In this document: piece by piece, positions 1 to 8,200 of the stretch
How positions within the stretch are numbered: position 1 is the first letter of the stretch
Layout: every line of letters begins with the position of its first letter
Made by a program: the position numbers and the translations under genes
Origin: Cytophagales bacterium
GTDB taxonomy: Bacteria > Bacteroidota > Bacteroidia > Cytophagales > Thermoflexibacteraceae
Direction: 5' to 3'
NCBI GenBank assembly: GCA_004294445.1
Contig: REAZ01000015.1
Location: 1-64,000 of the forward strand
DNA: 64,000 nucleotides
The notes under the pieces: generated by a model
What the model was told of the DNA's origin: nothing
Seen by the model: only the letters and a program-made list of their open reading frames with translations
The model's database searches: none

Positions 1-603
1 TTCATTTTTAATATTTTCTCTTGCTTTATTCTCATATTCTTCATTATAAAAATAAAAAATTTGCGGTCTTTCCAAAAAAGACTCCATAGCCTTTCTTCTG
101 CCATTTCTGTAAAGAAAATCGGGATAAATACTATATTCTTTGCGGATTTGTTCCGTATATAGCTTGTATTGGGTGGGGGTACTTGCCAAAATAGACAAAT
201 CTATGTCTAAGAGAAATTGTAAATCTGAATCATCGGTAGCTGGTTCGTGTTTTTTTGTAGCCATGATATAGGCATATACTTTTGATATTTTATGCGCTGT
301 GATTGTCATTGCTTGCATGACCTTTTGGGCAAAGACGGCACTTTCTTTCTCATTGTCGCTTTTAGAAGCCTTATAGACAACATCATGAAATAAGATGGCG
401 AGGAGGATACTATCTCTATCCTGCAAATGATTTTGGTGAGTTTGTGCCTGACCGAGCAAGTCTTCTATATGTGTCAGATTATGGTAGTACCTACTTTTAT
501 GAGTATAGGCTTGAATTAGTTTCTTCCATACCTTCTCGCTTTCATCTTTGGGCATCGCATAGGTGTCGGCAAGTTCTTCCCATATATTTGTGATTAGTTT
601 CAT
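1..603 (-). CDS. Predicted metal-dependent HD-superfamily phosphohydrolase, partial (COG4339-like)
   Basis: The reading frame opens at the ATG complementary to 601-603 and stays open for 201 codons to the window edge, so the C-terminus is missing. I translated it by hand. Near residues 39-47 it has YYH..LTHIE, near residues 71-77 it has LFHDVVY, and near residues 83-89 it has DNEKESA. That spacing matches the HD-domain family annotated as predicted metal-dependent HD superfamily phosphohydrolase (COG4339), in which the His and His-Asp residues bind a divalent metal. The substrate is not known for the family. There is no signal peptide, so it should be cytoplasmic. It is separated from the next minus-strand genes by about 380 bp that contains palindromes. 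The family call rests on motif memory and is fairly sure; the biological role is open. Confidence 0.75.
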   Translation of the reverse strand, partial: MKLITNIWEELADTYAMPKDESEKVWKKLIQAYTHKSRYYHNLTHIEDLLGQAQTHQNHLQDRDSILLAILFHDVVYKASKSDNEKESAVFAQKVMQAMTITAHKISKVYAYIMATKKHEPATDDSDLQFLLDIDLSILASTPTQYKLYTEQIRKEYSIYPDFLYRNGRRKAMESFLERPQIFYFYNEEYENKARENIKNE

Positions 604-983
604 GCGTTATCTGACTTATATTTTTGGTAGCTCCAATGCCAACAAACAACACTCCTCTCTTCGTTAAAAGCAGTAGGTAGCATTTTTGGTAATAATTGAA
701 TATTGAATACAAAACTACAAAAAATATTGAAAGAAAACGAAATTCCTTTTATAGGCTGCCTAAAAGGAATTTGCGACTCACTAACGCTGAGTAGTGGGCA
801 GGTCTTGCAAAAAAAGCGCAAAAACGACTGTCAAGGGTTGCAAGACCTTGGGACAGCGTTTTGTGTGTGTTTGGGTATTTTGTATCAGATTAGCTCAGGT
901 AAAAAATCCGTTAGGATTGACATATTTGTAGATAATATTCTCACAATGAACTCCAAAACGCCTTTAGGCGTGAAATATACGCG
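604..983. repeat. Gene-free stretch with several inverted repeats
   Basis: This 380 bp region holds no convincing gene. It contains a perfect 12-bp inverted repeat (740-751 with 761-772, loop of 9), which could fold into a terminator-like hairpin. At 800-848 the segment AGGTCTTGCAA pairs with TTGCAAGACCT. From about 820 to 912 it carries a degenerate copy of the palindromic element at 1693-1765, sharing ACTGTCAAGG, GGACAGCGTTTT and TTTTGTATCA in the same order. The short ORFs here run through these repeats and look like chance. Confidence 0.55.
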
Positions 984-1391
984 TCACGTCAAGAGGGGGG
1001 GGTAGCTCTTTGCAAATTTCAGTTTTTCTTGTAATCTTGCTGCCACTTCATAATCTTCCTTGCGAACTGCTTCCTCAAGCTGAAAATTCAATAAGATTTC
1101 GTTTGAATCCTCGTCCGACTGCCTCTCTTTTTTTACCTTCTGAAAAACTTGGATAAATATTTCATCATTCAGCACAATGCCCAGCGCATCTCGCACAAAA
1201 GCAAGGCGAGGAAGTACGATTTTGCCAATAGGCGTAAGCATACTTTCTGGTGGAGAAAATAGGTTTTCTATTTCGCACTCACGAATCCAATCCTTGCGAA
1301 AAACCTCGTTCATTGCCTCTGTAAGCGGATAATCTCCTATGAAAATTACCCAATGTCTGGCTTTGGCATATTCTTTTTCGGTGTCTGTCAT
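984..1391 (-). CDS. Hypothetical protein with a UVR-like C-terminal helix pair
   Basis: A 135-residue soluble protein that I do not recognise as a whole. Residues about 106-126 (LEEAVRKEDYEVAARLQEKL) look like a UVR motif, the short helical hairpin found at the C-terminus of UvrB and in UvrC and ClpC/McsA-type proteins, where it serves protein-protein contact. The N-terminal part contains aromatic and acidic segments but no catalytic motif that I know. Its start lies 6 bp after the stop of the zinc-ribbon gene at 1398-1634, so the two are probably co-transcribed. A run of eight G (plus strand 995-1002) sits a few codons before the stop, so length slippage there would change only the last residues. 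Confidence 0.6.
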   Translation of the reverse strand: MTDTEKEYAKARHWVIFIGDYPLTEAMNEVFRKDWIRECEIENLFSPPESMLTPIGKIVLPRLAFVRDALGIVLNDEIFIQVFQKVKKERQSDEDSNEILLNFQLEEAVRKEDYEVAARLQEKLKFAKSYPPLLT

Positions 1392-1397
1392 GGTTTT

Positions 1398-1634
1398 TTA
1401 TACGAAGAAGTAAGCTAATATTCCCAGAACTGCGATAAAAGAAGCTGTTTTTAGTAGTCTTTCAATCGTTTTCTTATCCAAAGTTTTCATAAAATATTCT
1501 GTACCACAGTCTTTGCAGTGAAGTGTATTCCTGTAATAAAACGTGTTCAAAGAGTCGCACTCAGGGCAACTCGAATGTGCATTTTTATTATCGTAATACT
1601 TGCTCTGTTTATCAATTTCTTTTTGTGGAGTCAT
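1398..1634 (-). CDS. Small zinc-ribbon protein with a C-terminal membrane segment
   Basis: This 78-residue protein has two CxxC knuckles, CPEC near residues 23-26 and CKDC near 40-43, spaced as in a zinc ribbon. The last 16 or so residues (ASFIAVLGILAYFFV) are a hydrophobic helix that should anchor it in the inner membrane with the ribbon in the cytoplasm. No specific family is recognised. It is the first gene of a likely two-gene minus-strand unit with the UVR-like gene 6 bp downstream. The conserved Cys pairs and tight spacing argue that it is real despite its size. Confidence 0.6.
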   Translation of the reverse strand: MTPQKEIDKQSKYYDNKNAHSSCPECDSLNTFYYRNTLHCKDCGTEYFMKTLDKKTIERLLKTASFIAVLGILAYFFV

Positions 1635-1692
1635 GGTGAATCAAGGATTTTATTTTCACAAATTTAGATAAAAGGGAGCTAAAAATCAAACA

Positions 1693-1765
1693 AATTTGAT
1701 ACAAAAACGCTGTCAAGGTCTGCGACCATTGACAGCGTTTTTCTGTGGGGGTTTTGTATCAAATT
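1693..1765. repeat. Nested palindromic element (family X)
   Basis: Outer arms AATTTGATACAAAA (1693-1706) and TTTTGTATCAAATT (1752-1765) are exact reverse complements. They enclose a second palindrome, AAAACGCTGTCAA...TTGACAGCGTTTT (1704-1741), with GGTC/GACC at its tip. Related cores occur near 820-912 and at 53079-53119. It lies between two minus-strand genes, 48 bp after the stop of the WG-repeat gene, and may also act as a transcription terminator. Confidence 0.7.
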
Positions 1766-1812
1766 GGGGTATAAAGTAGGAAATTAATCCAAATAAAACC
1801 CGTATTAAGGAT

Positions 1813-3576
1813 TTAATCATCACATACAACTTCATTTCCTTTCACATCAACACAAATTTCTTTATTATCTTTCTTAAATTTGAAAATACCTCCTTCAAAC
1901 TTACTACCCACAGCTTCATGGTAGCCAAAACTACCCGATGAACAATCTTTTTTCATAATGCCCCACATTTCTGTTGGTTGTTGACTCATAGCGAAATGCT
2001 GGACAGGACATACTCCATTAGAAAAAACTTTTACATCTTTAAATCTTTCAGAGCATATCTCATTGCCCGTATTTATATCTATAAAATACCAACCTGTATT
2101 ACTTTGGTCTTGAACACCAACTATGCCTTCACCTATATCAGTCATGTTAGAAAATTGATTACTAACAATCTGGAAAGAGGTATTAATCAAACAATAAAAA
2201 GCAGGATTAGCCATCTGTACTACTGCCTTGCCATTCTGAAAACTATACGCATTTAAATAATTTAGAGATACTTTTTGCCCTAATCTATTAATATAGTAAG
2301 CACCTTTTTGTTCCAAACGTTGAACCATCGCCATGCCTTCTCCACTAAACGGCTCTGCACTGGAATACAAATAATTAGGTTTGGTAGTTTTTTTACCACT
2401 TTCGTCTAAAAAAGCACCTTCTCTATCCATAAATCCGTATTTCCGCCCCCCTCTCCCATTCAAATCTTGGATAATAATAAAACCATTTATAAATTCCTCT
2501 TTTGGAAAAAATGTAGGATTCCTGCCTGTTATTTTTTGCCCTTTTTCATTATAGAAATATTGTTCTTTTTTTCCTGTCCTCCTTTCTCTTTCCAAGATAT
2601 AACCTTCCTGCACTCTACGAAGCTCGTCCGCTTTTTTCTCTCCAAAAACATTTCCATTCAAATCAATAAAGCCCCATTTCTCAGGCTTTAAGAAACCAAT
2701 AGCACCTTTCTTTTGTGTCTTTACTGGTGCTACTCCTGCTCTGAAATTATCTGCACTATAAAAAATAGTTCCCTCTCCAATAAGCGCATAATCAGGTGTT
2801 TTGATAAATCCAAAAACCTCTTTATTCTTTTTATCTTTTGTTTTTACTAACGCTCTTTCATTGAAAAATTCACCAATAAAGTCATAATAGAGTTCGCTAC
2901 CAACAATTTTGTTGAGATTCTTATCTACCCGATAATATTGCCCACCACTCTTTACAATAGCTGAACCATTTCGAAAAGAACGAGCCTCTTCGAAATACTG
3001 TATAGGGTTTGATAAAGATTGAAAGTTTGTATCAATATAAAAATACTTATCACCTAATAATACAATACCTACCTTCTCGCTAAACGGTAAATACAGCGTT
3101 GTTTCTCGCTTATCTCTTTGGACACCTTCAATAAATGACTCCAATGCTAATATTTTATTAAGCTGTTCATTAACAATAGCTTGCATTTCTTTTATTTGCA
3201 ATTCTAACTTAACAATAGTTTCAATATTTTTAAGATTGTTCGCTCTTTCTATTTGGTTGGTATTTCGCAAAACTTGCAAGGAATCATCAAATCTCTTGTT
3301 GATAGAAACTTGGATTTTCTTATGGAAATCACTCAAATATTTTGTGAGTGTTAAGGTAAAACTTTCTTGATCTGAGTTATATCTTGCTATATTGTTAATT
3401 ACTTTATTATTATTAATAATACATTGATTAACAACATTATAGGTTTCACTATTATCAACGCTAATATCTCTAAGGGCATAAAGATTGTAGGCAGATTTCT
3501 TAGGGTCATCAGCATAAGCAGAACTTATAGTTACATAAAAAGTAACTAACAGGAGTAAAATTTTAATTGGTTTCAT
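1813..3576 (-). CDS. Secreted WG-repeat protein
   Basis: A 587-residue protein that starts with a typical Sec signal peptide (residues 1-22, cleavage near SSAYA). Residues about 40-160 are polar and helical, probably a coiled coil. The rest is made of WG-type beta repeats: YFYIDTNFQSL, YGFIKTPDYALIG, WGFIDLNGNVFG, YGFMDREGAF, YINRLGQKVSL, WYFIDINTGNEI and WGIMKKD. WG repeats (KWG Leptospira family) form beta-propeller-like surfaces and are common in exported Bacteroidota proteins of unknown role. Its start is 14 bp after the stop of the small membrane protein at 3591-3926, so the two are likely one transcription unit. Function is not known. Confidence 0.8.
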   Translation of the reverse strand: MKPIKILLLLVTFYVTISSAYADDPKKSAYNLYALRDISVDNSETYNVVNQCIINNNKVINNIARYNSDQESFTLTLTKYLSDFHKKIQVSINKRFDDSLQVLRNTNQIERANNLKNIETIVKLELQIKEMQAIVNEQLNKILALESFIEGVQRDKRETTLYLPFSEKVGIVLLGDKYFYIDTNFQSLSNPIQYFEEARSFRNGSAIVKSGGQYYRVDKNLNKIVGSELYYDFIGEFFNERALVKTKDKKNKEVFGFIKTPDYALIGEGTIFYSADNFRAGVAPVKTQKKGAIGFLKPEKWGFIDLNGNVFGEKKADELRRVQEGYILERERRTGKKEQYFYNEKGQKITGRNPTFFPKEEFINGFIIIQDLNGRGGRKYGFMDREGAFLDESGKKTTKPNYLYSSAEPFSGEGMAMVQRLEQKGAYYINRLGQKVSLNYLNAYSFQNGKAVVQMANPAFYCLINTSFQIVSNQFSNMTDIGEGIVGVQDQSNTGWYFIDINTGNEICSERFKDVKVFSNGVCPVQHFAMSQQPTEMWGIMKKDCSSGSFGYHEAVGSKFEGGIFKFKKDNKEICVDVKGNEVVCDD

Positions 3577-3590
3577 TATTTATTAAGGGT

Positions 3591-3926
3591 TTATTTGGAG
3601 TTAATGGTAGTGCTATTATCAATCTTTACATCTCTACCTGCAAAAATATTAGTTCCTTTGCTACAAGAATAAGATGTAGAACCAATAAGAACTAAAACAA
3701 AAAGAAGAAGGATGAAATTAAGCCATTTTTGAAGCCTTGTTTGTGAGTTTCTCTCTGTATAATATTTTAACCTTTGTTTCTCTGGTAGAGTTTGAGCTTC
3801 CTCTATATATTTTGTACGCCTAAACTTAATAATAAACTTAAAGGTTGAAATAACAATTGTCCCAACTAAGGAAATAATTGCTAAAATAGCTTCATTGGAT
3901 AGAATAGCTTCATTGGAGAGTTCCAT
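3591..3926 (-). CDS. Small two-helix membrane protein, hypothetical
   Basis: A 111-residue protein not recognised from any family. Two hydrophobic segments, residues about 13-33 (LAIISLVGTIVISTFKFII) and about 70-88 (LNFILLLFVLVLIGSTSYS), flank a basic loop. The C-terminus (GRDVKIDNSTTINSK) is polar and probably on the same side as the N-terminus. The first codons contain an 18-bp tandem duplication (plus strand 3885-3902 and 3903-3920) that encodes LSNEAI twice, suggesting recent slippage or a choice of two starts. It precedes the WG-repeat gene by 14 bp. It faces divergently from the XRE gene, whose promoter lies in the shared gap. Confidence 0.5.
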   Translation of the reverse strand: MELSNEAILSNEAILAIISLVGTIVISTFKFIIKFRRTKYIEEAQTLPEKQRLKYYTERNSQTRLQKWLNFILLLFVLVLIGSTSYSCSKGTNIFAGRDVKIDNSTTINSK

Positions 3927-4012
3927 AATGGGATAATTTATATGTTAAAACTTGCTTTTTAATCTACCTCCAAAAATACTTTTCTTTATTTTGTAAAAAA
4001 ATCTTTCTCAAA

Positions 4013-4044
4013 TTTTGTATAGATAAGATTTCTCCCTAAGTTTG
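4013..4044 (+). promoter_or_regulatory. Bacteroidota-type promoter for the XRE-nuclease unit
   Basis: TTTTG at 4013-4017 is followed after exactly 19 bp by TAAGTTTG at 4037-4044, matching the Bacteroidota primary sigma consensus (TTTG, 19-21 bp, TAnnTTTG). Transcription should begin near 4050, 30 bp before the ATG at 4081. This rules out the in-frame TTG at 4042, which overlaps the -7 element. Confidence 0.75.
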
Positions 4045-4080
4045 GGTAAAAATATTACCTATTCTAAAAAGATAAGTGCT

Positions 4081-4500
4081 ATGCTCGATAATATTGGTTC
4101 AAAAGTGCGGTATTTCAGAGAACTCAAAGGCTATTCGCAAGACGACATGGCTCGCCTACTCAAAACTACCCTCAAAACGTATGGAAATTTGGAAAGAGAT
4201 AATAACAAAACGATTGATATTGAAAAACTTGGTAAAGTAGCTGAACTTTTGGGCGTAGGTGTAGAAGATTTTTTTGAAGTAAAAAGTAAATCCACATTAC
4301 TTGCTCAAAACGGGAATGGTGATAACAATCATTCTAACAGTCTTAGTATTTATGGTATAAATTCTACCCATCAAGACCTCGCCCATGCCTTAGACAAGTC
4401 CAGCCAAGAAATCTCCTTTTTGAAAAAAGAAAACGCTCTTTTAGCCAATGAAAATGGGAACTTAAAGGAAATCATTGCGTTAATGAAAAGCGCAAAATAG
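4081..4500 (+). CDS. XRE-family transcriptional regulator with C-terminal coiled coil
   Basis: From the ATG at 4081 this is a 139-residue protein. Residues about 4-65 form a Cro/C1-type helix-turn-helix (VRYFRELKGYSQDDMARLL, then LKTYGNLERDN as the recognition region). Residues about 105-137 are a predicted coiled coil (ISFLKKENALLANENGNL). The longer frame from TTG 4042 is rejected because that codon lies in the promoter. The nuclease gene follows after 1 bp, so the pair is certainly co-transcribed. By analogy with other HTH-first toxin-antitoxin or phage modules, the regulator may repress the unit and shield the cell from the nuclease, but that is inference. It shares its layout with the XRE gene at 48352-48750. 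A broken copy of its last 20 or so codons lies at 5110-5196. Confidence 0.8.
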   Translation: MLDNIGSKVRYFRELKGYSQDDMARLLKTTLKTYGNLERDNNKTIDIEKLGKVAELLGVGVEDFFEVKSKSTLLAQNGNGDNNHSNSLSIYGINSTHQDLAHALDKSSQEISFLKKENALLANENGNLKEIIALMKSAK

Positions 4501-4501
4501 C

Positions 4502-4939
4502 ATGGCAAAAAATAAGAAAGATGTCAGTAGTCTATTAGCACTTTTGGAGGAAATGACAAAAGATAAGGACGCACTTATCAAGTACAATATGGGACAAGTC
4601 CCTGATGAAGAAGTGCGAAATGTGCAAAATGAAACAGGAATTGACCTAAGCAATTATAACAGAAGCATAGACAGTTATGCCATTAATCACGTACTTGGAA
4701 ATCATGGAAACCCAAAAACCGAAGCAAAGCGTGGGCAGATAGCTGTTGAATTATCTGATTTTGAACTTATTAGTCTAATAACTTCATCTCCTGACAAAAT
4801 AGAATATGTAGGAAAAAATGGGAGTGGCAGGGATTTAATCAAGTATATTAAAAAAATTGGACATAATATACATTACGTTGAGGAAGTACGAAATGGTAAA
4901 AAAGAAGTAGTATTGCAGACTTTATTCAAACAAAAATAG
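4502..4939 (+). CDS. Stand-alone phage-type nuclease (PBECR/barnase-EndoU-ColicinE5/D-RelE-like)
   Basis: A 145-residue protein. Residues about 58-70 (YAINHVLGNHGNPKTE), about 82-98 (ELSDFELISLITSSPDKIEY), and about 106-140 (RDLIKYIKK..HNIHYVEEVR....VLQTLF) follow the pattern I remember for the phage Barnase-EndoU-ColicinE5/D-RelE-like nuclease families, in particular the PBECR3-like group. There the conserved His, Arg/Lys and the Tyr-Val-Glu-Glu strand are thought to form an RNase-type active site. In phages such domains are usually fused to head-morphogenesis or tail proteins. Here the domain is alone with a 50-residue helical N-terminus and sits 1 bp after an XRE gene. This context suggests a toxin-like or defence effector whose partner is the XRE protein. 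The family call is fairly strong; the role is inferred. Confidence 0.65.
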   Translation: MAKNKKDVSSLLALLEEMTKDKDALIKYNMGQVPDEEVRNVQNETGIDLSNYNRSIDSYAINHVLGNHGNPKTEAKRGQIAVELSDFELISLITSSPDKIEYVGKNGSGRDLIKYIKKIGHNIHYVEEVRNGKKEVVLQTLFKQK

Positions 4940-5109
4940 CCAAGTTAATGACTATTTTTGTTTAAAAGTCCCAACATATCCTTGCTATTTCTTTCGAAAT
5001 CCCTGATATCTAACGTCCAAAACGATTTGGCACTTTCTTGGTACAAAACTACTCAAATTAATTTAAAATTCCAAAGTAGGCGTAAAAATCCTACAAATAT
5101 ACATTCACA

Positions 5110-5196
5110 GAAAACGCTCTTTTAGCCAGCGAAAATGGGAACTTAGCGATTGGTCGCCCCAAGCAAATCATTGCGTTAATGAAGGAAAAGAAGTAA
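5110..5196 (+). pseudogene. Fragment duplicating the C-terminal tail of the XRE regulator
   Basis: The open frame reads ENALLASENGNL, then AIGRPKQ, then IIALMKEKK and stop. The XRE gene at 4081-4500 ends ENALLANENGNL, KE, IIALMKSAK and stop. The nucleotides match closely across both halves (compare 4431-4466 with 5110-5145), apart from an insertion of about 15 bp in the fragment. No start codon or HTH precedes it. It therefore looks like the end of a second copy of the regulator. The intact nuclease gene lies between the two copies, as expected if the nuclease entered or was exchanged as a cassette, or if a tandem copy was deleted. Confidence 0.75.
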
Positions 5197-5232
5197 AAAA
5201 TATGGTTATTACATTAGAACACTTAAAATAAC

Positions 5233-5266
5233 AAAGAAGCAAATCTCTCTCAAAACTTGCTTCTTT
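5233..5266. terminator. Hairpin between the XRE-nuclease relic and ileS
   Basis: AAAGAAGCAA (5233-5242) pairs with TTGCTTCTTT (5257-5266) around a 14-base loop. It lies 21 bp beyond the ileS stop and after the plus-strand relic, so it could stop transcription from either side. Confidence 0.55.
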
Positions 5267-5286
5267 ACTTTATTGCCTAAGATTTT

Positions 5287-8200
5287 TTACCCCACCGCTA
5301 CTTCCAATCTCACTTTCCAATCGTCAATTTCCAATTCTTCGCTTTGCGGTACTTGCGGAAGTAACTCTAAAACAGTTGCTTGCGTTTCTCCACTGATGTA
5401 GGCGGCGTGCTTGCGAACGGCAGCATCTACCATTTTATCACCTTCTTGGATAAAAATTTTGATTTTGTCTTGTACTTCCAAGCCCTTGTCTTTGCGTATG
5501 TTCTGAATACGGTTCACCAAATCTCTGGCAATTCCTTCCTCACGCAAATCGGGGGTTACGGTGATGTCCAAAGCTACGGTTACGTTGCCATCTTTTGCTA
5601 CTGACCAGCCCGCAATGTCTTCTGACGATATTTCTACGTCTTTGAGTGTAAGTTTGGAGGCGTTGCCGTTTGCATGGACTACAAACTCCCCTTCTTTCTC
5701 CAAAGTAGCAATATCGGCTTGGGTCATTTTGTTTATTTCGGTCGCTACAGCTTGTATTTGCTTGCCGTAAATTTTGCCCAATTCTCTGAAATTTGGCTTT
5801 ATTTTTTTGGTAAGCACACCCGAATCATCAGAGATGTATGTAATTTCTTTGATGTTTACCTCCGTCATTATCAGCTCTTTGATAGTTTCTATTTGGCGTT
5901 TTGTCGCTTCTTCTAAGACAGGAATTAAGATTTTTTGCAAAGGCTGACGCACTTTGAGCTTTTTATCTTTGCGAATAGAGTGTACCAAAGAGCAAACGCT
6001 TTGTGCTAATACCATAGATTGTTCCAACTCTTTGTCTATCAGATTTTTACGCACTTCTGTAAAATAAGTCAGATGAACAGAATCGTGTTGGAGGGGCGTG
6101 TTTTTTGCCTTCGCCTTTTCTCTGATATTGTCTGTCATGTTTTTATACAACCATTCTGCGAAGAAAGGAGCAACGGGCGACATGAGCTGTGCCGTAATAA
6201 GCAAACATTCGTGCAAGGTCTGATAGGCTGCTTGCTTGTCTTTGGTCATTTCGCCAATCCAAAAACGCTTTCGGGAAAGCCGCACGTACCAGTTGGAAAG
6301 TTGGTCGCAAACAAAAGATTGTATAGCCCTGACCGCCTTTGTAGCGTCATAATCGGCATAGGCACTGTCCACCGTTTCTACCAAATTTTGCAAAACAGAA
6401 ATTATCCACCTATCCAAAGTCGCCCTTTCGCTGTACGGCATCACATTGAACTCATCTATTTCATAGCCATCTACGTTGGCATAAAGCGCAAAAAAGTTAT
6501 ACGTATTTTGCAAGGTTGAGAAAAACTTGCGTTGCAGTTCCTCTACACCGCTCAAATTAAATTTCAAATTGTCCCAAGGGTCAGAATTCTCTATCATGTA
6601 CCAACGCACCGCATCAGAGCCGTATTTGTCAATTGTTTCAAATGGATTGATGACGTTTCCTTTGCGTTTTGACATTTTTTCGCCCTCTTTGTCCAAGACC
6701 AAGCCCGTAGAAACTACATTTTTAAAGGCAATGCCTGTGTAGGTTTGCGGGTCGACATGATTGAGCAGAACGGCAATCGTATGAAGGGTAAAAAACCAGC
6801 CCCTTGTTTGGTCGACACCTTCGGAAATAAAGTCAGCAGGGTAGCTTTTTTTGAAAATATCCACATTTTCCATTGGGAAGTGCCACTGAGCATAAGGCAT
6901 CGCACCCGAATCAAACCAAACGTCAATCAGGTCAGTTTCACGTTTTAAAATCTTCATTCCATCGCCAATCAGCAAAATTTCATCGGCAAAAGGGCGGTGC
7001 AAATCCAATTTTTCTCTGAAGTTTGGCACAAGTAAGTTCAATTCTTGCAAGGAAATATAAATTCCCGTTGATGACATTGGGAAATTATGCCCCGCAAGAT
7101 TTTCTGAAGTCTTTAAGTTTTCATAATCAAAATATTGATTTGCAAGGCTTTTAGTTAGCCAGCCTTTCTGTATGAGTTCGTCTATAGAGCCAATGCAGAC
7201 TTCTTGGGTGTTATCTTCGGTTCTCCAAATTGGCAGGGGCGTTCCCCAATACCTACTTCTCGATAAGTTCCAATCCACCAAATTTTCCAACCAATTTCCA
7301 AAACGCCCTGTGCCTGTGCTTGCTGGCTTCCAATTAATTGTATTATTAAAAGCAACTAATTTGTCTTTGAGGGCGGTAGTTTTGATGAACCACGATTCCG
7401 TTGGGTAGTACAAAATAGGCTTGTCTGTTCGCCAGCAGTGCGGGTAAGTGTGTTCGTACTTTTCTACTTTGAAGGCTTTGTTTTCTTCTTTGAGCATGAT
7501 AGAAATAAGCACGTCAGAAGGCAAATAACCTTCTTTTTCGCTTAGTTCTGCCTCGTATTCAGGCTTAATATAGTTAGGATTGATGTATTTATTTTTGAGT
7601 TCGCTGTTTTCAAAATAAGCATCAAACTGTGCTTTCACTGTTTTTACAAACCGCCCCTGCTTGTCCACCAAAGGCATTTCCTTGCCTTCCTCGTCTAAAA
7701 TCATGAGTGGCGGCACCCCTGCTTGCTTGGCAGCTCGAAAGTCGTCAGCCCCGAAAGTAGGTGAAATATGCACAATGCCTGTACCGTCTTCTGTCGTTAC
7801 AAAATCGCCCGCTATGACTTTGAAAGCGTTTTCTGCATCCTGAAGGGGTTGGGCAAAAGGAATTAACTGCTCGTATTCTATCCCCAACAATTCTTCGCCT
7901 TTCATCTCCTCACAAACTATGTATGGAATTTTCCCTGCAAAGTTTTCTTCTTCGGTATCGTTCCTATTTACATATTTGCTTCCCAAAATTTTACTCATCA
8001 ATGACTTTGCCATGATGACATTGGCGGGCTGATTGGTATATTGGTTATGCGTTTTAACTTTCACATAATCAATATCTTTGCCTACTGCCAAAGCAGTGTT
8101 TGCGGGTAGTGTCCAAGGCGTGGTAGTCCAAGCCAAGAAATAATCGTTTTGTGTTCCTTTTATTTTGAATTGGGCAACTACAGTGGTGTCTTTCACCATC

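Noticed and set aside
600-821. A 73-codon minus-strand ORF before the HD hydrolase
   Set aside because: It overlaps the start of the hydrolase in another frame and consists of the same repeat-rich DNA.
703-1005. A 100-codon plus-strand ORF in the first intergenic region
   Set aside because: It runs through palindromic repeats, shares no family pattern, and has low-complexity, repeat-derived sequence.
4042-4080. TTG start for the XRE regulator
   Set aside because: The codon overlaps the -7 box of a consensus promoter, so it would not be in the transcript.
6019-6519. A 166-codon ORF antisense to ileS
   Set aside because: It is contained in ileS and without any family feature.
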